64,000 nt of DNA, taken from positions 124,001-188,000 of the forward strand of contig JAPYMA010000207.1 of NCBI GenBank assembly GCA_035041965.1, read 5' to 3'. The translations under genes were made by a program, and so were the position numbers. The DNA is from Anisakis pegreffii. Its lineage: Eukaryota; Nematoda; Chromadorea; Rhabditida; Anisakidae. Below the pieces are notes generated by a model. That model ran no database searches. It was not told the origin of the DNA and saw nothing but the letters and a program-made list of their open reading frames with translations. This document shows, piece after piece, positions 1 through 13,020 of this stretch. The first letter of the stretch is position 1, and each line of letters opens with the position of its first letter.

Positions 1-23
1 CTCATACAAGCCGCAGCATCAGA

Positions 24-3000
24 ATGGATTTGGAGGGTCGTATCAAAGCGTACAAATTTGTGGCTTATTCAGCCGTAACATTCTCAGCAGTTGCCGTATT
101 GTCCGTATGTATCACACTGCCAATGGTCTACAACTATGTGCATCAAGTGCGTCGGACGATGAATAATGAAATCAACTTTTGTAAGGTAATCATTACGGTT
201 CACTTCAACCGATTACTCTTATAATCGGTGAACATGATGTTTTTTCACATCAATCCAGTCTATCTGCTCTTATCACCGTCAATTTTGATGTTGAGGGCAC
301 GTTTATCGTTGTTTTGTTGCATAATAACCGATATCAGATGAGCAACAACGTCACAGAAGATTAAGATTTCATTAATGATCACAACAGATCAAATTTTGAT
401 CATCTCAAAAATTTTAATCATCATCCACAAAATGATCCATTTGTAAGCATTTTGCTCGAATATCATTTCAGATACGCTCGAAAGTTATCATTAGGATCAA
501 AGATGAACAACGGCACGCTATTCCGCTACGTTGTTACTTAGCGAAATAGCGGAATTACTACTCCACTACCAGCGAAGTAGTTATTCCGCTATTTCGCTAA
601 GTTTTGCTAACGATAAGTAGCGAAGTAGCAAAATAGCGCGCTACTGTCCACCTTTGATCAGCACAAATTAATGAAATGGATTTACGACTAACCGTGACAG
701 GAATATTATGTGTTTTCATAAAGGTCATTTGAATAACTCACTAGAATTTACCAACTCTTCAAGGAGTGGCAATAATTCTCCATCCAAATTTATTTAGATG
801 CAAATTCTTCGAGATACAATTTCCATCGTCCACAAATGATTGCCACAGGAATTTGTTTTTCGTGCATTGCAAAATCATTCTTGAAAATTGCAATGAGCAG
901 TCATAATTTTGGCCATATCATCATTATCATTAGGCGAAAACCAGATTGCTCAACGAACAGATCTTATTATGAAGTGCATTCAACGAGTGAGTGAATAATT
1001 TGTGAAGTAGTACTCTTATAGAAACGTAGACACATTTCAGCTGTCAGCCGTAATCGCAGCGAATAATATGCAAAAGCAATTATCTTTTCCACAGAAATTG
1101 CTTGACAATAATTTAAAATTAGATTCTTTATTACCGCTTTGTCATTCCGTGATTGCAAGAGACATTTTTTTGCAGAAACAATTTTCGATAGTTCATATTA
1201 CATATTCTAGACTAATGATATGGTGAATAATGTGCTCAGCGACATCTCCACTTTGTCTGAATGTTCAGTTTTAATGAGGAATTCATGCAGTTCCGTATTC
1301 GGCCATGAGTTGAACTGAATTATCTCTTGATATGAGCTTTTTCTCGGTATAGTTGGGCTTGAAAACGTTGACATGAACGCTGAAAAAAGCATCGGATGAG
1401 CAACAACGTCACGGAAAATTAAGATTTTATTAGTGATCACAGCAGATCAAATCTTGATCATCCTTGAAAATGATATGGATCCATTTGTAAGCATTTTGCA
1501 CAACAGCAATTTTGAATATCGTATCTCTTCCATTAACTGTTTAGTTTGGTTCCTTCTGAAAATGCTCAATGAGTTATTTCACTGAAAGCATCAGATTTGC
1601 CCACTTCGCATGCAGTACTCGACTGTAGTCAGCAAATAAACTGACTGCATATCGACTTAGGTTTCACTCGGTGAAGTTTATGTGAGATTTTGTTGTTGGT
1701 TTCCAAGAAGAGATCTCTGTTTAGTTGGGAAATTAAATGATTGGAAAGTAATGCGCGATTTCGGTAGCATTAGGCCGTCGTTTCGTGCAACATTTGCAGA
1801 ATGAAATCACGCAAATGCTCAGTTGAAACAAATTTTATTGCCTGTTATAATTTCGTGTAATGCATTCCACTAATGAGCTTATTTCCCAGTAGGGATGCGC
1901 GATCATGATGTGACAAAAATTTTAGATTTTGTGAGTATGTCGAAACTCTTTCTCAAGGATCATTCGAATAACTCTGATTTGATCGTTGTGCACACGATTT
2001 TATGTTGTGCTGTCAACAGTTTTTAAATCACATTCCATGAGGATCATACAAAAGCAATGAGAAAAGCTCATTTATTGGAATCATGCAAATAGTCGCCACT
2101 GCGGATGACAATAATAACAACGTCTTTCTTTGATTAGCGATCCGGTTTTTTTATTGCTGTCGATAATCCTTCTTGCGATGTTCCATTCATGCGAAGACGA
2201 TATCCCCTCTCTAAGTCATTTGCGATACCAGCCCACAGCTGGATATCAAGTATTATGAATTGATGAAAGCGTTGTGAATAGAGGAGGAAGTTATTACGCA
2301 AATTGAATGAATTCATTCACTGCGTTTGATTGGTTGAGAATCATGTCCTTCGTGTACTTTAATATAAGAAAGTAATATAAAAGATGAAAGTAATATCATT
2401 AGAACAGAAATGAGAAATTTTCTATACATATGAATGAAGAAGATGGTAATTCAGTGATTTGCAAACGGCCTATATGGGTGATTGCTAAAGGAAATTCATG
2501 AATAATTAAAAGATTTCTCATTAATTTCTCATTAATGATGAGAAATGAACGAAATGGTTTCCAAATTGACAAGCAAATAACATGATCTGATAGCATTTTT
2601 ATCGAGCGAATTGCATTTCAAACAATGTTTTGCTAGTTTATATGATATTGTGCATGTATCTGATTCATTCCCACTGCAGGGCTCAGCGAAGGATATTTGG
2701 GCCGAAGTTGGTTACCTCAAGAAGATTCCACTGAATGCCAACAATAGGACACGTCGTCAGGCTGGTTACGACGCAGGTGTAGAATCGGCTGGTTCATCAC
2801 AAGGTGCATCGTCATGCAGTGAATGTTGCTTACCTGGCCCACCCGGTCCCAAGGGTCCACCTGGAAAACCAGGAAGACCCGGAAAACCTGGTGCACCAGG
2901 TATGCCTGGTAACCCAGGTAGACCACCAAGCCAACCTTGTGAACCAATCACACCACCACCATGCAAGCCATGCCCACAGGGACCACCCGGTCCACCAGGT

Positions 3001-3979
3001 CCACCAGGTCCACCCGGAGATGTGGGACCAGACGGACCACCAGGTAATCCCGGTATGGACGGAGCACCAGGAGAACCTGGCCCCAAAGGACCACCTGGCC
3101 CACCTGGTGAGCCTGGACCAATGGGACCGCCCGGTGAACCAGGACCCGATGCACCTAATGAACCACTCGTACCCGGCGAACCCGGAGAGCCTGGTTAGTT
3201 TGATTGCTTGTTATTCGGAGAGATTGAATCTTGATCATGCTCGTTCAAAAATTGTAAAATTTTGAATTTCAATGCTCTTCAGATGGAGCACCATCGAGCA
3301 TTCACTCTCTTGCTGATGCTTTATTCATATGAATGCAAGAAGCATCCTCTTTTAGTCTGAACAGAATCTGAACTAGAACTCGAACATGATCAATTCGAGC
3401 ATCGTTTAAATTAAACTAATTAGCCAAATTCCATCATCAGAGTTGCTTGGAACATACAGTTAACTTTTAAAATGCATTGTTCCGTTAATACATTCAGCAT
3501 GAAAACAAGAATTTGAGTTGTTTTGTGATGAAGAGTAAACAACGCCATAAGAGAAGTGCTTATCATAGGATAATTGGTTGTAATTGATAGGTAGTGCGAC
3601 AGTACGTATTTTGAAGATTTCGTCGTGACAATTTCAACATTACATCAAAAGAATTTCTGGGCTCAAGGTCGTCACACTAAGTTGTCCGTCTTGTGACAAT
3701 CATTTTATCTTCATATTTGAAAATGATCTGATCTGTCCTTCAGGCGACGCAGGACCACCAGGACCACCCGGACCGCCTGGACCACCTGGCGCTGATGGTA
3801 TTCCGGGTCCTCCTGGACCAAAAGGACCGAACGGACCAGACGGTGCACCTGGACCGGATGGACAACCTGGACCACCAGGGCCACCAGGACCAGCAGGTGC
3901 TCAAGGCGAGAAAGGTATCTGTCCGAAGTACTGCGCCATTGACGGTGGTGTCTTCTTCGAGGATGGAACTCGTCGTTAG
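24..3979 (+). CDS. Cuticle collagen A, 3 exons, 303 aa
   Basis: This is a structural collagen of the nematode cuticle, made in the hypodermis and secreted. Exons join as 24-185, 2680-3193 and 3744-3979 (912 nt, frame and phases 0 and 1 intact, both acceptors CAG). Exon 1 encodes the Col_cuticle_N domain with a hydrophobic signal anchor (about residues 13-36) followed by [10 protein letters not shown]. Exon 2 opens with [10 protein letters not shown], then a subtilisin-type processing site NRTRRQ, a Gly/Ser/Ala-rich insert ([18 protein letters not shown]), the cysteine knot CSECC, a Gly-X-Y run, a break with [12 protein letters not shown], and a second Gly-X-Y run. Exon 3 ends in GICPKYC and FFEDGTRR. 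This architecture and tail match group-1 cuticle collagens such as the C. elegans col-12/col-13/col-19 type (family knowledge). Intron 1 is unusually long (2494 bp) and full of repeats. The promoter lies outside the window. Confidence 0.93.
333..475 (+). repeat. Dispersed direct repeat, copy 1
   Basis: This sequence is repeated in the same orientation about 1.06 kb downstream (1391-1525), also inside collagen A intron 1. The first 72 bases, starting ATCAGATGAGCAACAACGTC, align with only about seven differences. Similarity then continues with small gaps through the shared string ATCCATTTGTAAGCATTTTG. Confidence 0.75.
538..600. repeat. Near-perfect inverted repeat (hairpin)
   Basis: The left arm 538-562 and right arm 576-600 are reverse complements with one mismatch, around a 13-nt loop. 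The outer 18 bp (538-555 against 583-600, TTAGCGAAATAGCGGAAT) are perfect. Diverged GTAGCG/CGCTAC-rich copies of the same motif flank it on both sides (about 515-640), so it may be part of a larger palindromic repeat. It lies in collagen A intron 1. Confidence 0.85.
1391..1525 (+). repeat. Dispersed direct repeat, copy 2
   Basis: This is the second copy of the 333-475 repeat, in the same orientation and the same intron. It begins ATCGGATGAGCAACAACGTC. There is no coding potential in either copy. No terminal inverted repeats or target duplications were recognised. Confidence 0.75.
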
Positions 3980-4144
3980 GTTAGATTTGAGCTGAACAGT
4001 AATTGTGGAAGGAAGGAAGATCTTGACGAGTGCCGGAGGAACGACGAATTTTTTTATGAACAGTATTGTTTACATTACTGCCAGTGTTTGTACGATTAAT
4101 TGCCATTTTTATTGCGAATGTTTTTGCGTGCACAACGGAACACC

Positions 4145-4150
4145 AATAAA
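4145..4150 (+). terminator. Poly(A) signal of collagen A
   Basis: AATAAA lies 166 nt after the stop codon of collagen A on the same strand, the expected distance for a short nematode 3' UTR. Confidence 0.6.
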
Positions 4151-7100
4151 TTATCATGACTTGGAACTTGTTTTTGTAGGATGGACAGTTACTTTGCCTT
4201 TGTTCGTTTATTTATGTATTCCGTTTTGTATTCATTCATTTACTCATCTCTTCAAACATAGCAATTTGCAACAACTCGTTCTGATCACACCAATATGCCG
4301 CCTCTGTTTTACCATTAAACTTCTGTTTTTTACATCCTCTCATTCACATTCATCCTGCAAACTGCCAGCAGCATTAATCTTAAAGTCAGCTCAACAAAAA
4401 TCAGCTTCAATGATAGTCTTATCAACATCACTTGACTGATTTCACTGTGAGTGATGCGATTTCACTGCAAGCAATTTGCCTACTATAGATCACAGAGGGA
4501 GGGAGGAAGGGCACTGTTCATTTGTGACTCAAGTAAACACCTTATTTATTGCGATGTCTTTTCGAGCAAAATGCAGCAATTCTTACTGAACGTTGATCGT
4601 GCACATGAATGCATCTAAGCAACAGCAATTATCAAGTTTTTCATTCTCAAAATCTGAATGACAAAATATTTCCTGGACTGCATTAATCGAAATCCTTGAA
4701 CTGAGCAAACCATTTTGGGGCGGTTATGTTCAAAAGTTGATTTGAGTGGATGGACTTCAATCATATGTCATAATGGTAACGGTACAGTCAATTAGCTGGA
4801 CCTGAGTCACGTTTATCCCCGTCAGTGCACGCTAACACTCTGATTGATTCATCTGCCACTAACGCGATCGAAAGCCATCAGTTTCGATTTCAGGTTTTCA
4901 TTTCAAAAAGCGTCTAAGAGCGGTCCCAATTTCTTTTGTAATGTCAGCCGAATGACCTTCATTTGCCGAACGTATGCCAATCATTCTAGAAAAAAAGTTT
5001 CACAATCAGAACCAATTCTTTCGGAAGAGTCTTAAGAAATTAGAGGTTTTTTTTCACTGATGTGGCGGCAGTCTATGAGGTCGATGCGTCTCATCATTAA
5101 TTTAATCAAATTCCCTATTTTGATCATTTGTTCTGCTTCACATCAAGTTTTCGATGACCGTTCATTGAGCACTTTTGATAGCCTTCAAACCGAATCGATT
5201 GGAATTATTCCGCCTTTGCTGTGAGCATTAAATGCCAAAGAAAAAAAATGGAAAGTACGAAAGTCTCAAGAAGAAGGCATTTTGATTGGATTATCGACCA
5301 ATTGCTAATTAAATCGACCAACTAACCAACACCATACTCAACAGAAAAGTGAGGTGAAAATTATTCTGCTAAATGCAAAAACTGGTGATTTTGCGGTGTT
5401 TTCATTGCAGTTATTAGCTGGAAGTTTGAATTGCAAATTTATTTGCACTTAAGTTGAACCTCGTCAGTTACAAGTACAGATTACTTTTTATGTCCTCAAT
5501 GACTGGCACAGATACTATCGCCAACATACAGCGATTGTTGCATGCAAAAATACTTTTCGTTGTATTAGATATTGTCAGTAGAGTATATAAAATGTAGTCC
5601 ATGTAAGCATACAACTTGCAAAAATTAGTTTGTGAGACGTTCCATGGACAATTACGAAGTGTACCTCATTGCTGATTGGAAGCATTGGAGATGAAATGAA
5701 TGCAAATCCATCACTTATAACCAATCGGGACAATTTTGTTGGAGAGGTGAGCAGTTCATAGAAAGGAAGTTAAAAAACAACAGAGCACGAGAAGTGATTC
5801 GGATGAAAAAGATCGATTACCATATAGCATCATTTTTGGAAATATAACATATAGCACGAAATGATAAATATAATGAAATATTACTATTTGTTGAGTTGGT
5901 GCAGAACAAGTTTTGTGAATGATTCAACGAAAAAAACAAAATTTCGTACAAAATTCTTTTGTGTCACATAGTGGAATCGTTGTTTCACAATACTTCACTC
6001 CCAACTCCATTCATACTTTTTTCTAGGACCGCAGCGCTTTCACCTAATACAATTATGTGGAAATAAACGCAGTTCATTAGTTGCTTTGATGTGGAAACGA
6101 TCGAATTCATATGCGGAATGAAGAAGTTATGTGATCATGGTATCTATAACACGAATGACGACTGACTGCATGAAGATGTTCAGAATTTATTCAAGCAAGT
6201 CCCACATTTTTGTTGTATTGCCAATGTCACCTAGAATGTCCATTCGAGATCGATGATGCATTTGGGGGAAAAAACTGCACGATTCAGTGGTTTCTCTTAG
6301 AAAACAATTGAACCCATGGTTCATCACTCGTTCAACATGAAGTTTTATGCTATCACTTGAATTCTCTAGCAAATAATGATTCGATCATAAATTATCTTGG
6401 TATTGATCTCAGAAATGATCCTCTCTTGACAGCCTTCAGCACTGAACATCTTTTGCAGTACTTCTTTTCGATTGTTTCATTCTAATACAAACAACTTTCT
6501 GATTTTTTCCTGCAAGACCTCGTGATTGATTAGTTTTTATCGCAGTTGTGTGGAAGCAGCAAAAATCCGGTTCCTGGAGAAGTCATTTTCACTGTTAATA
6601 CAACTGATCGCCGTTTTGCTTCCGCATTTGCTTGGTAGTTTTACAAGTTTTTTATTTTTGAAAAGGAATGTTGAAAAATGAAACGATTGATGCAATCAGT
6701 ATCACTCATCACAACTGCACATCGATTTAATTTCTTGTGATCGTGAGTTAATGAATACGTTAGGATGATTGATCATATTTAGCAGATAAAATGTTTGATG
6801 CAAAGATGCGCGTTGAATTCTGATCCATTCCTAGAAGTTCATCAAGTCCTAAGTGTGTTCCACAAGAAATTTCGAATGCAATTGTTCCTGCTGCGGAACG
6901 TTCCGGTTCCAGTGTGACTACTGAGTTGTGCGATTTACATAGATCTAACTAGAAACTTCACTTATACATGTAGAAATGTGAAAGTTTTCATTCGACAGAT
7001 TCTTTCATATATATTGGTTCATGATGCCGTACTGAATATTGCTTTATCGGCTATCTTTCGATCAGAAAATAGATATTTCTGATGAGCTTTCAACATGTCG

Positions 7101-9700
7101 ATCAAGTCGAGATGTCTGTCTGGCTCACTCATGTTGAATAATGTTGCAGAGTGCCCTGATCACTAAAGTCGATTTCAATGAAAGTATTCGTTCGTTTTCG
7201 GTGCAACTATGCACGTCGAATTAAAGCAATAACTTTTTTCGTCGACGATACTTTTGGCGTTTGATTGTTTGATGATTCGCTTTAAAAGTGATTAATCGAA
7301 GCAAATGAGCCATTACATGAATGTAAACAGATCAATTACATTGTGATTTATTTATGCGAATGATTGATACGACTTTTCATGAGTATCGTTAGTTTGTAGT
7401 GGTTTTTTTTTCAAAAAATTCAGTGTTATAAAACAGCATTTATTCCGTTTCCAGATCGTTTCATTCATACATCATAAATGCTCACGAGGTGAATTATCGA
7501 TGCAAATGAGCACTTTGTGCAAGTCGAATTGAGCGCTTTTTTGTGTGTCGATAGGTTTGAGAACTCGAATAGAGCAAAAGAATAGACTCGCATTCATTTA
7601 GATGAATTATAATCTTAGTTGACGTGAGCGATTCTAGTGAGAAGCAAAAAACCGTGCACACGAATTCAGTTCAAAACAATTTCCGCATCACAATCAACCT
7701 TTATTTCATGAACTGTCTGCGTGCAGGTTAGTCATGAATTGCATAACTGATGCTGAAAGATTTCTATAAATCGTGTTTCGTTTCGGAATAAGCAACCAGA
7801 AACAATTTTGAACTGATCTGATGAGATTTATGAAATCTGATGGTTTGTGTTGATTCGAAGAAATTTCAATCGATTGCGCATTTTGTAACTGAAGAAAAAC
7901 ATTTGCCCTGAAATGTCCTTTATTGTAGCTGATAAAATCGAACGATTCCTGTTCACAGTTTCATTCGAGTATGTGAACACCGGTAGCTGTTTATTCAAAG
8001 CAAAATATTGCACATTATTCTTTGATCTAATACCATCTGTAGAGTTTCCATTGCAACACTCATAAACGAGCATTCAACCTGTATAAGTGGCAAATGGGAA
8101 TATGGAATGTTACAAATTCTAACTATCATACAATTCTAACGAGAGAAGTATCATCGAGTTTGATTGCAAAACAATTTCTCATCAATCTTCGAAGTATTTG
8201 TAGCCGCAATACGAGCATATGATCACTTGAACATACCACCGACCAACAGCCAATAAAAAAGACAGCGCTGAACAAAACCAGTAAACCTTCGAGAACAATA
8301 TCAACCACCGTTAGCGGACACCTCCAAAGTTGCTAACACTTAGGTGGAACGTTGTACAGTAACTGAAAATGTCAGCAAACAAAACACCACAATTACTAAA
8401 CGAAAAACAACGACAATAACGAAGATGACAGTAACAATTAAAAAAAGCAGGATTCAGTGCTAAAAAATATTTGAAATATTATATTTCACTTGTCATTCAG
8501 ATGATTCCGCAGGTGCTGATTCAAGGTTCAGTATAACTCGCAAATGGCACAAACAATTACTGAAACGTTAACGTGATTGATTGGTGCATTGCTGGAGCAT
8601 CGAACAAATGTTCGCATACAATATTAATTGCGGTCTGCAGAAAACTTATTCAAACCATAAAATATCACCGAAAAGAAATGTGACAATAACTACTTTCGAT
8701 AAAAACACCTCCAAATTATCGCACGAATATGGATTTGATTAAGTGATACTCAAGTAAATCAATGATCCATTAAATACTACGATTCAAAGGCCAGTGAAGA
8801 CGCGGAACATTCATGATCAAGCAAAGGGAATAAGGGAATCACGACAATATCTCCATCAATCAGATTGATCGATTGGATCAAACGAAACAATATTCACACA
8901 GAGCGTTTCTACAATAATCGGAGAAGTATATGCAATACATTAAATTTGAATATGCAACAAATTTGAACTATTTTTGAAGCTCTTAAATGTATTCATATTC
9001 AAGATTGCTATCAGATTTTTCATTGATTGCTAACGATCCGATACTGCAGCAGTGCTCAGATACGTTATAGATTTTATTTTGACAGTTTTCTGAGAGCGTA
9101 CAAATGGAAAAGAATTTCGCTCGATTTTGATGGATACTACAGATGCGGATGAAGGTGACGATGAAAACTTGATCATAATTTCGAAATGTTTTTTTTTGCC
9201 AGAGACCCTTTGCTGATGCACATTTTAAAAATCGCAGTCGGCGTGTGCACTGAAATAACGCGAAGCAAGGAACAGGTAAATCACATTAAATGCATGTAAT
9301 ATCTCTATAAACCATTAATCCGTGTTGTTCGTTTTTTATTGCACACTCAAAATTTATATTTCATACATTTTTGCGTTCTCATCATCTCCATTCCACTAAC
9401 CTTTTTTAACACTCGAATTTCATCATTCCATCAACCCAAAATAAGAGATTTGGGTTACAAAACGAACGATGAATTGTCGTGGAATGAATACACGATTGCG
9501 CACTGTAAAGTGAGATTTCTCACATCCCGTCCAGCAACTCTTTTGAAGAATCATTTATTGTGAATGCGCAAAAAAAAAGCATCTTAGTGCGAAAAAGTCA
9601 CCTTTTCTAGATTCGTTGTCTCTTTGTTGTGTTAAACGAATGATTGGTTCGGATGAGATATATTACATATCAAATCACGCACCTCTTCCACGGCCACAAA
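4151..9700. other. Gene-free spacer between collagens A and B
   Basis: About 5.5 kb with stop-rich frames on both strands and no recognisable protein motif. It is AT-rich with scattered homopolymer runs. Nothing here was supported as a gene, RNA or mobile element. Confidence 0.6.
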
Positions 9701-9701
9701 A

Positions 9702-9708
9702 TATAAAA
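9702..9708 (+). promoter_or_regulatory. TATA box of collagen B
   Basis: TATAAAA lies 83 bp upstream of the collagen B start codon on the same strand. TATA-type elements lie at comparable places upstream of the other collagens in this window. Confidence 0.65.
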
Positions 9709-9790
9709 GACCTCTGCGATGTGCTAAGAACATCACTTGGATTTTCGACGTCTTATATTCGTTTCGTTCACATCGCACACTCCAGTGATC

Positions 9791-11142
9791 ATGGATCTGG
9801 AGAGTCGTATTAAGGCGTATCGTTTTGTCGCATATTCGGCAGTCATCTTCTCGGCTGTGGCCGTACTTTCGGTATGCGTTACTCTGCCGATGGTCTACAA
9901 CTATGTGCATCATATTCGACGACAGATGAGTAATGAAATCAACTTTTGCAAGGTTATCGTCACTTTTAACATGTTCAAACATCATACAGATCACTTTGAC
10001 AAGTTCACTGAACATTTCACTAATCATACCTTTCACATCGCTGCACGTATCTAGCGTTTCAATGCCCAAAGATTGCGTTGGTCAATCATGGTTTTATATT
10101 AAACCTTCCTTAACTATCGGGCAGGTTAATCCTAGTCCATCAAATTATAATCTACCGATCAAAATGTCATTTTATTTTTGAAGTGGTTCATTCTGAACGA
10201 AGCAATCAATTCATTATCACGCTGACCATCAAACAATAAGTGAATCATTGAACTTAACGGCATACTTTCAGGGATCAGCAAAGGATATTTGGAGTGAAGT
10301 AGATCATCTGAAACAAATGCCACTACCCAAGAACCGTACGGCCCGTCAAGCCAACGGATGCGAAGCTTGCTGTCTCCCAGGTCCACCAGGTCCCAAGGGT
10401 CCACCTGGCAAACCAGGCAGACCAGGAAAACCAGGAGCACCAGGTCTTCCAGGTAACCCAGGAAGACCACCAAGCCAACCATGTGAGCCGGTCACACCAC
10501 CACCATGCAAACCATGCCCACCAGGACCACCAGGCCCACCAGGACCGCCTGGACCACCTGGAGAGCCTGGACCAGATGGACCACCTGGTAATCCTGGACA
10601 AGATGGCGCACCAGGCGAACCTGGGCCACAAGGACCGCCTGGCCCACCAGGACCACCGGGACCACCAGGACCACCTGGAGAACCTGGACCAGATGCACCA
10701 GACGAGCCACTAACTCCTGGAGAACCTGGAGAACCCGGTATGATTTCAATATTTTTCAACTTCACGTCACTGAACCTCTGACCTAACATGTGCTGTTAGA
10801 TTAAAATTGCAAGTGAAAATGAATGTTACATTGCTTGATAGATCTCAATCAGAGTAGTGTTTTCATCTTCCGTGACAAATCAGTCTCATTCGTTACTCAC
10901 TTGCAGGAGACCCTGGACCACCTGGACCACCCGGACCACCAGGATTACCCGGTAAAGATGGACTACCAGGTCCACCAGGACCACAAGGACCACCTGGCCC
11001 CGATGGAGCGCCAGGTCCAGATGGACAACCTGGGCCCCCTGGACCGCCAGGCGAACCGGGAGCACAAGGCGAACGGGGCATCTGCCCGAAATATTGCGCA
11101 ATCGATGGTGGTGTTTTCTTCGAGGATGGTACCCGTCGTTAG
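9791..11142 (+). CDS. Cuticle collagen B, 3 exons, 287 aa
   Basis: This is a secreted cuticle collagen. Exons join as 9791-9952, 10272-10737 and 10907-11142 (864 nt, both acceptors CAG, phases 0 and 1). The start is the ATG of [12 protein letters not shown], matching its paralogues; an in-frame upstream extension is rejected because the TATA box lies within it. The order is signal-anchor domain, [10 protein letters not shown], processing site NRTARQ, CEACC, Gly-X-Y block, [12 protein letters not shown], Gly-X-Y block, the interruption [16 protein letters not shown], a third Gly-X-Y block, then GICPKYC and FFEDGTRR. Introns are short (319 and 169 bp), unlike collagen A. A 206-bp part of exon 2 (10341-10546) is identical by eye to the opposite strand of collagen C, its convergent neighbour. 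Confidence 0.95.
10341..10546 (+). repeat. 206-bp identical inverted block shared with collagen C
   Basis: Every base, including synonymous sites, matches the reverse complement of 13614-13819 when compared by eye. The match starts GCCCGTCAAGCCAACGGATG and breaks on both sides within coding sequence. The two copies lie in exon 2 of two convergent paralogues about 3 kb apart. Confidence 0.85.
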
Positions 11143-11221
11143 AGAACGATCGTACGCTCCACAACAAAGTTGTTGTAACCTCAGTTTCTGTACTTACGGC
11201 GCTCTTCGAAATTTTGTTTAC

Positions 11222-11227
11222 AATAAA
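11222..11227 (+). terminator. Poly(A) signal of collagen B
   Basis: AATAAA lies 80 nt after the collagen B stop codon on the same strand. Confidence 0.6.
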
Positions 11228-12915
11228 AGCAATCGTTAACATATTGTCATCCTTGAACAGCATTCGTAAAGTTCACTCTCTTATGTCGACATGTCAATCA
11301 ATCAATTGCTTGATCTAACAATTGATCATAATCGGGCACATGGATCTTGATCCGTATGCATCTCAGACTAATCGAAGTGCAGTTGAAGATGCCTTAGTTC
11401 GAAGATTGGATGAAATACGGAAATCTGTTACTCCTGCAAAATAGTACGAAGAAGGTTTACGTTTGCAATTCTAAAGTGGTAATAAAGAATGTGAGAAAAA
11501 ATGCAGTCAATTAGAGAAAAATTTCATCGGCTAGGTGCACTTTACAGTTAAAGGAACTGAAAAACTGTCGTCTAAGAACAAGACGCTAATGAGTGATCCG
11601 TAGAAGTAATATGCCGAAGTTCACCAACCAGAATTGAATCATGCAGAAGAAAACTGATATTAAGTTCAACAAACTTTATATTTTGCGTCGTTTCCGTCTC
11701 AATCATGATCACTTGGCCTCATTGACAATTACGAGATATGATTAGATTGATTGGGGCAACTTTTTTGAGGTATTGCTTAGAATTCTCGCGAATATTGTCG
11801 TTTCGTTGACCCGTCTAGCAATCCATTACATTACAGTCGATCAAATTCATTCATTAATGATACTCTTTCATATGATAATAAAAAATATACTAGCAATAAA
11901 ATAACAATAACATTATTACCAATGATAATAATGGCTAACTGATTCAACAATGTCTCAATTTGATTTATGCTGGCATCATTCAATCTCTTAAAATTCGCGG
12001 GTGAGTTGAATTTTTTCGAAATTGTTGATTTGAATCAAATTTCACGTTCACATTAACATCCGCATTATGCACGTTAACGAAAAACGGTTAACTTGATGGG
12101 TAAATAGAGAGGTATTGAAGTGTTGTTCATTAACCACCCCCCAAGAACTGGTTCCATCGCATCGTTGATGTGCCTCTTCACGAACGACCATTAAACTATT
12201 GGTTTGTTTGTATCAACAAAAAAATTGCAAGATGCCATCGTCGTTCTGCGCGAATGATTGATGACACAAAAAATATCTGTTAAGAACGCTTAATTGATGC
12301 GTTACTTTTGCTACGATACTTTTCGCTTCTTTAAGTATCATCACCATTCAGAGCTGATGCTGATGCTGCTGTTGTCAGAAATTATTCAAAAATTTTTTGC
12401 TTGGTACCCATTAGAAATGATCACATTGTGTTTTTTTTATGCGTAGCACTCAAAACTGCTTCATAACATACTGGTAATCAAACATGTAATTCATGTGGCA
12501 TCATTGAGTGTGTGCGACATTGGAGCCGAAACCAATAATTGCTAATGTAATTGAGAAAATTCCATCGTTTTCATGTGGATTGTGTCAATAGAGAAGAACA
12601 AAAACTTACAATTAGAGAAATTTTAAAATTTTAAAACATCAGGATTGCTAATGAGCAAATGTCTTCGATTGTGAGAAAATGCATGGAAGTCCACGATTTT
12701 TGTGGTCGTTCGGTTATGATAATTTTGTGCTGATTGAGTGAATCGAGCCAATGCTCAGAGAGCATGAACGATTTAAGAGTGTTGATAGTATGCGCTAATG
12801 ATGTGTTGATGAGGTGTTTGGCAAAGTGAATTTGCAAGTTTATGTTACATACGTATGGATGATCATCAATATGAATGTGCAATAACAATAATCGGCATTA
12901 ACCCATCCAGAAAGA
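11228..12915. other. Gene-free spacer between convergent collagens B and C
   Basis: About 1.7 kb, AT-rich, holding the two 3' flanks of the convergent pair. No gene, RNA or repeat was recognised. Confidence 0.6.
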
Positions 12916-12925
12916 TTTATTTATT
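12916..12925 (-). terminator. Poly(A) signal of collagen C
   Basis: Overlapping AATAAATAAA on the minus strand, about 100 nt beyond the collagen C stop codon. Confidence 0.6.
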
Positions 12926-13020
12926 TTAGCAGTGACTTGATGTTGAGCGACTTGCAAACAAAATCAATAATAGCGCCGAGCTGAACGAATGCAACGGCGA
13001 TTCGCTTAATAAGCCTAAGC

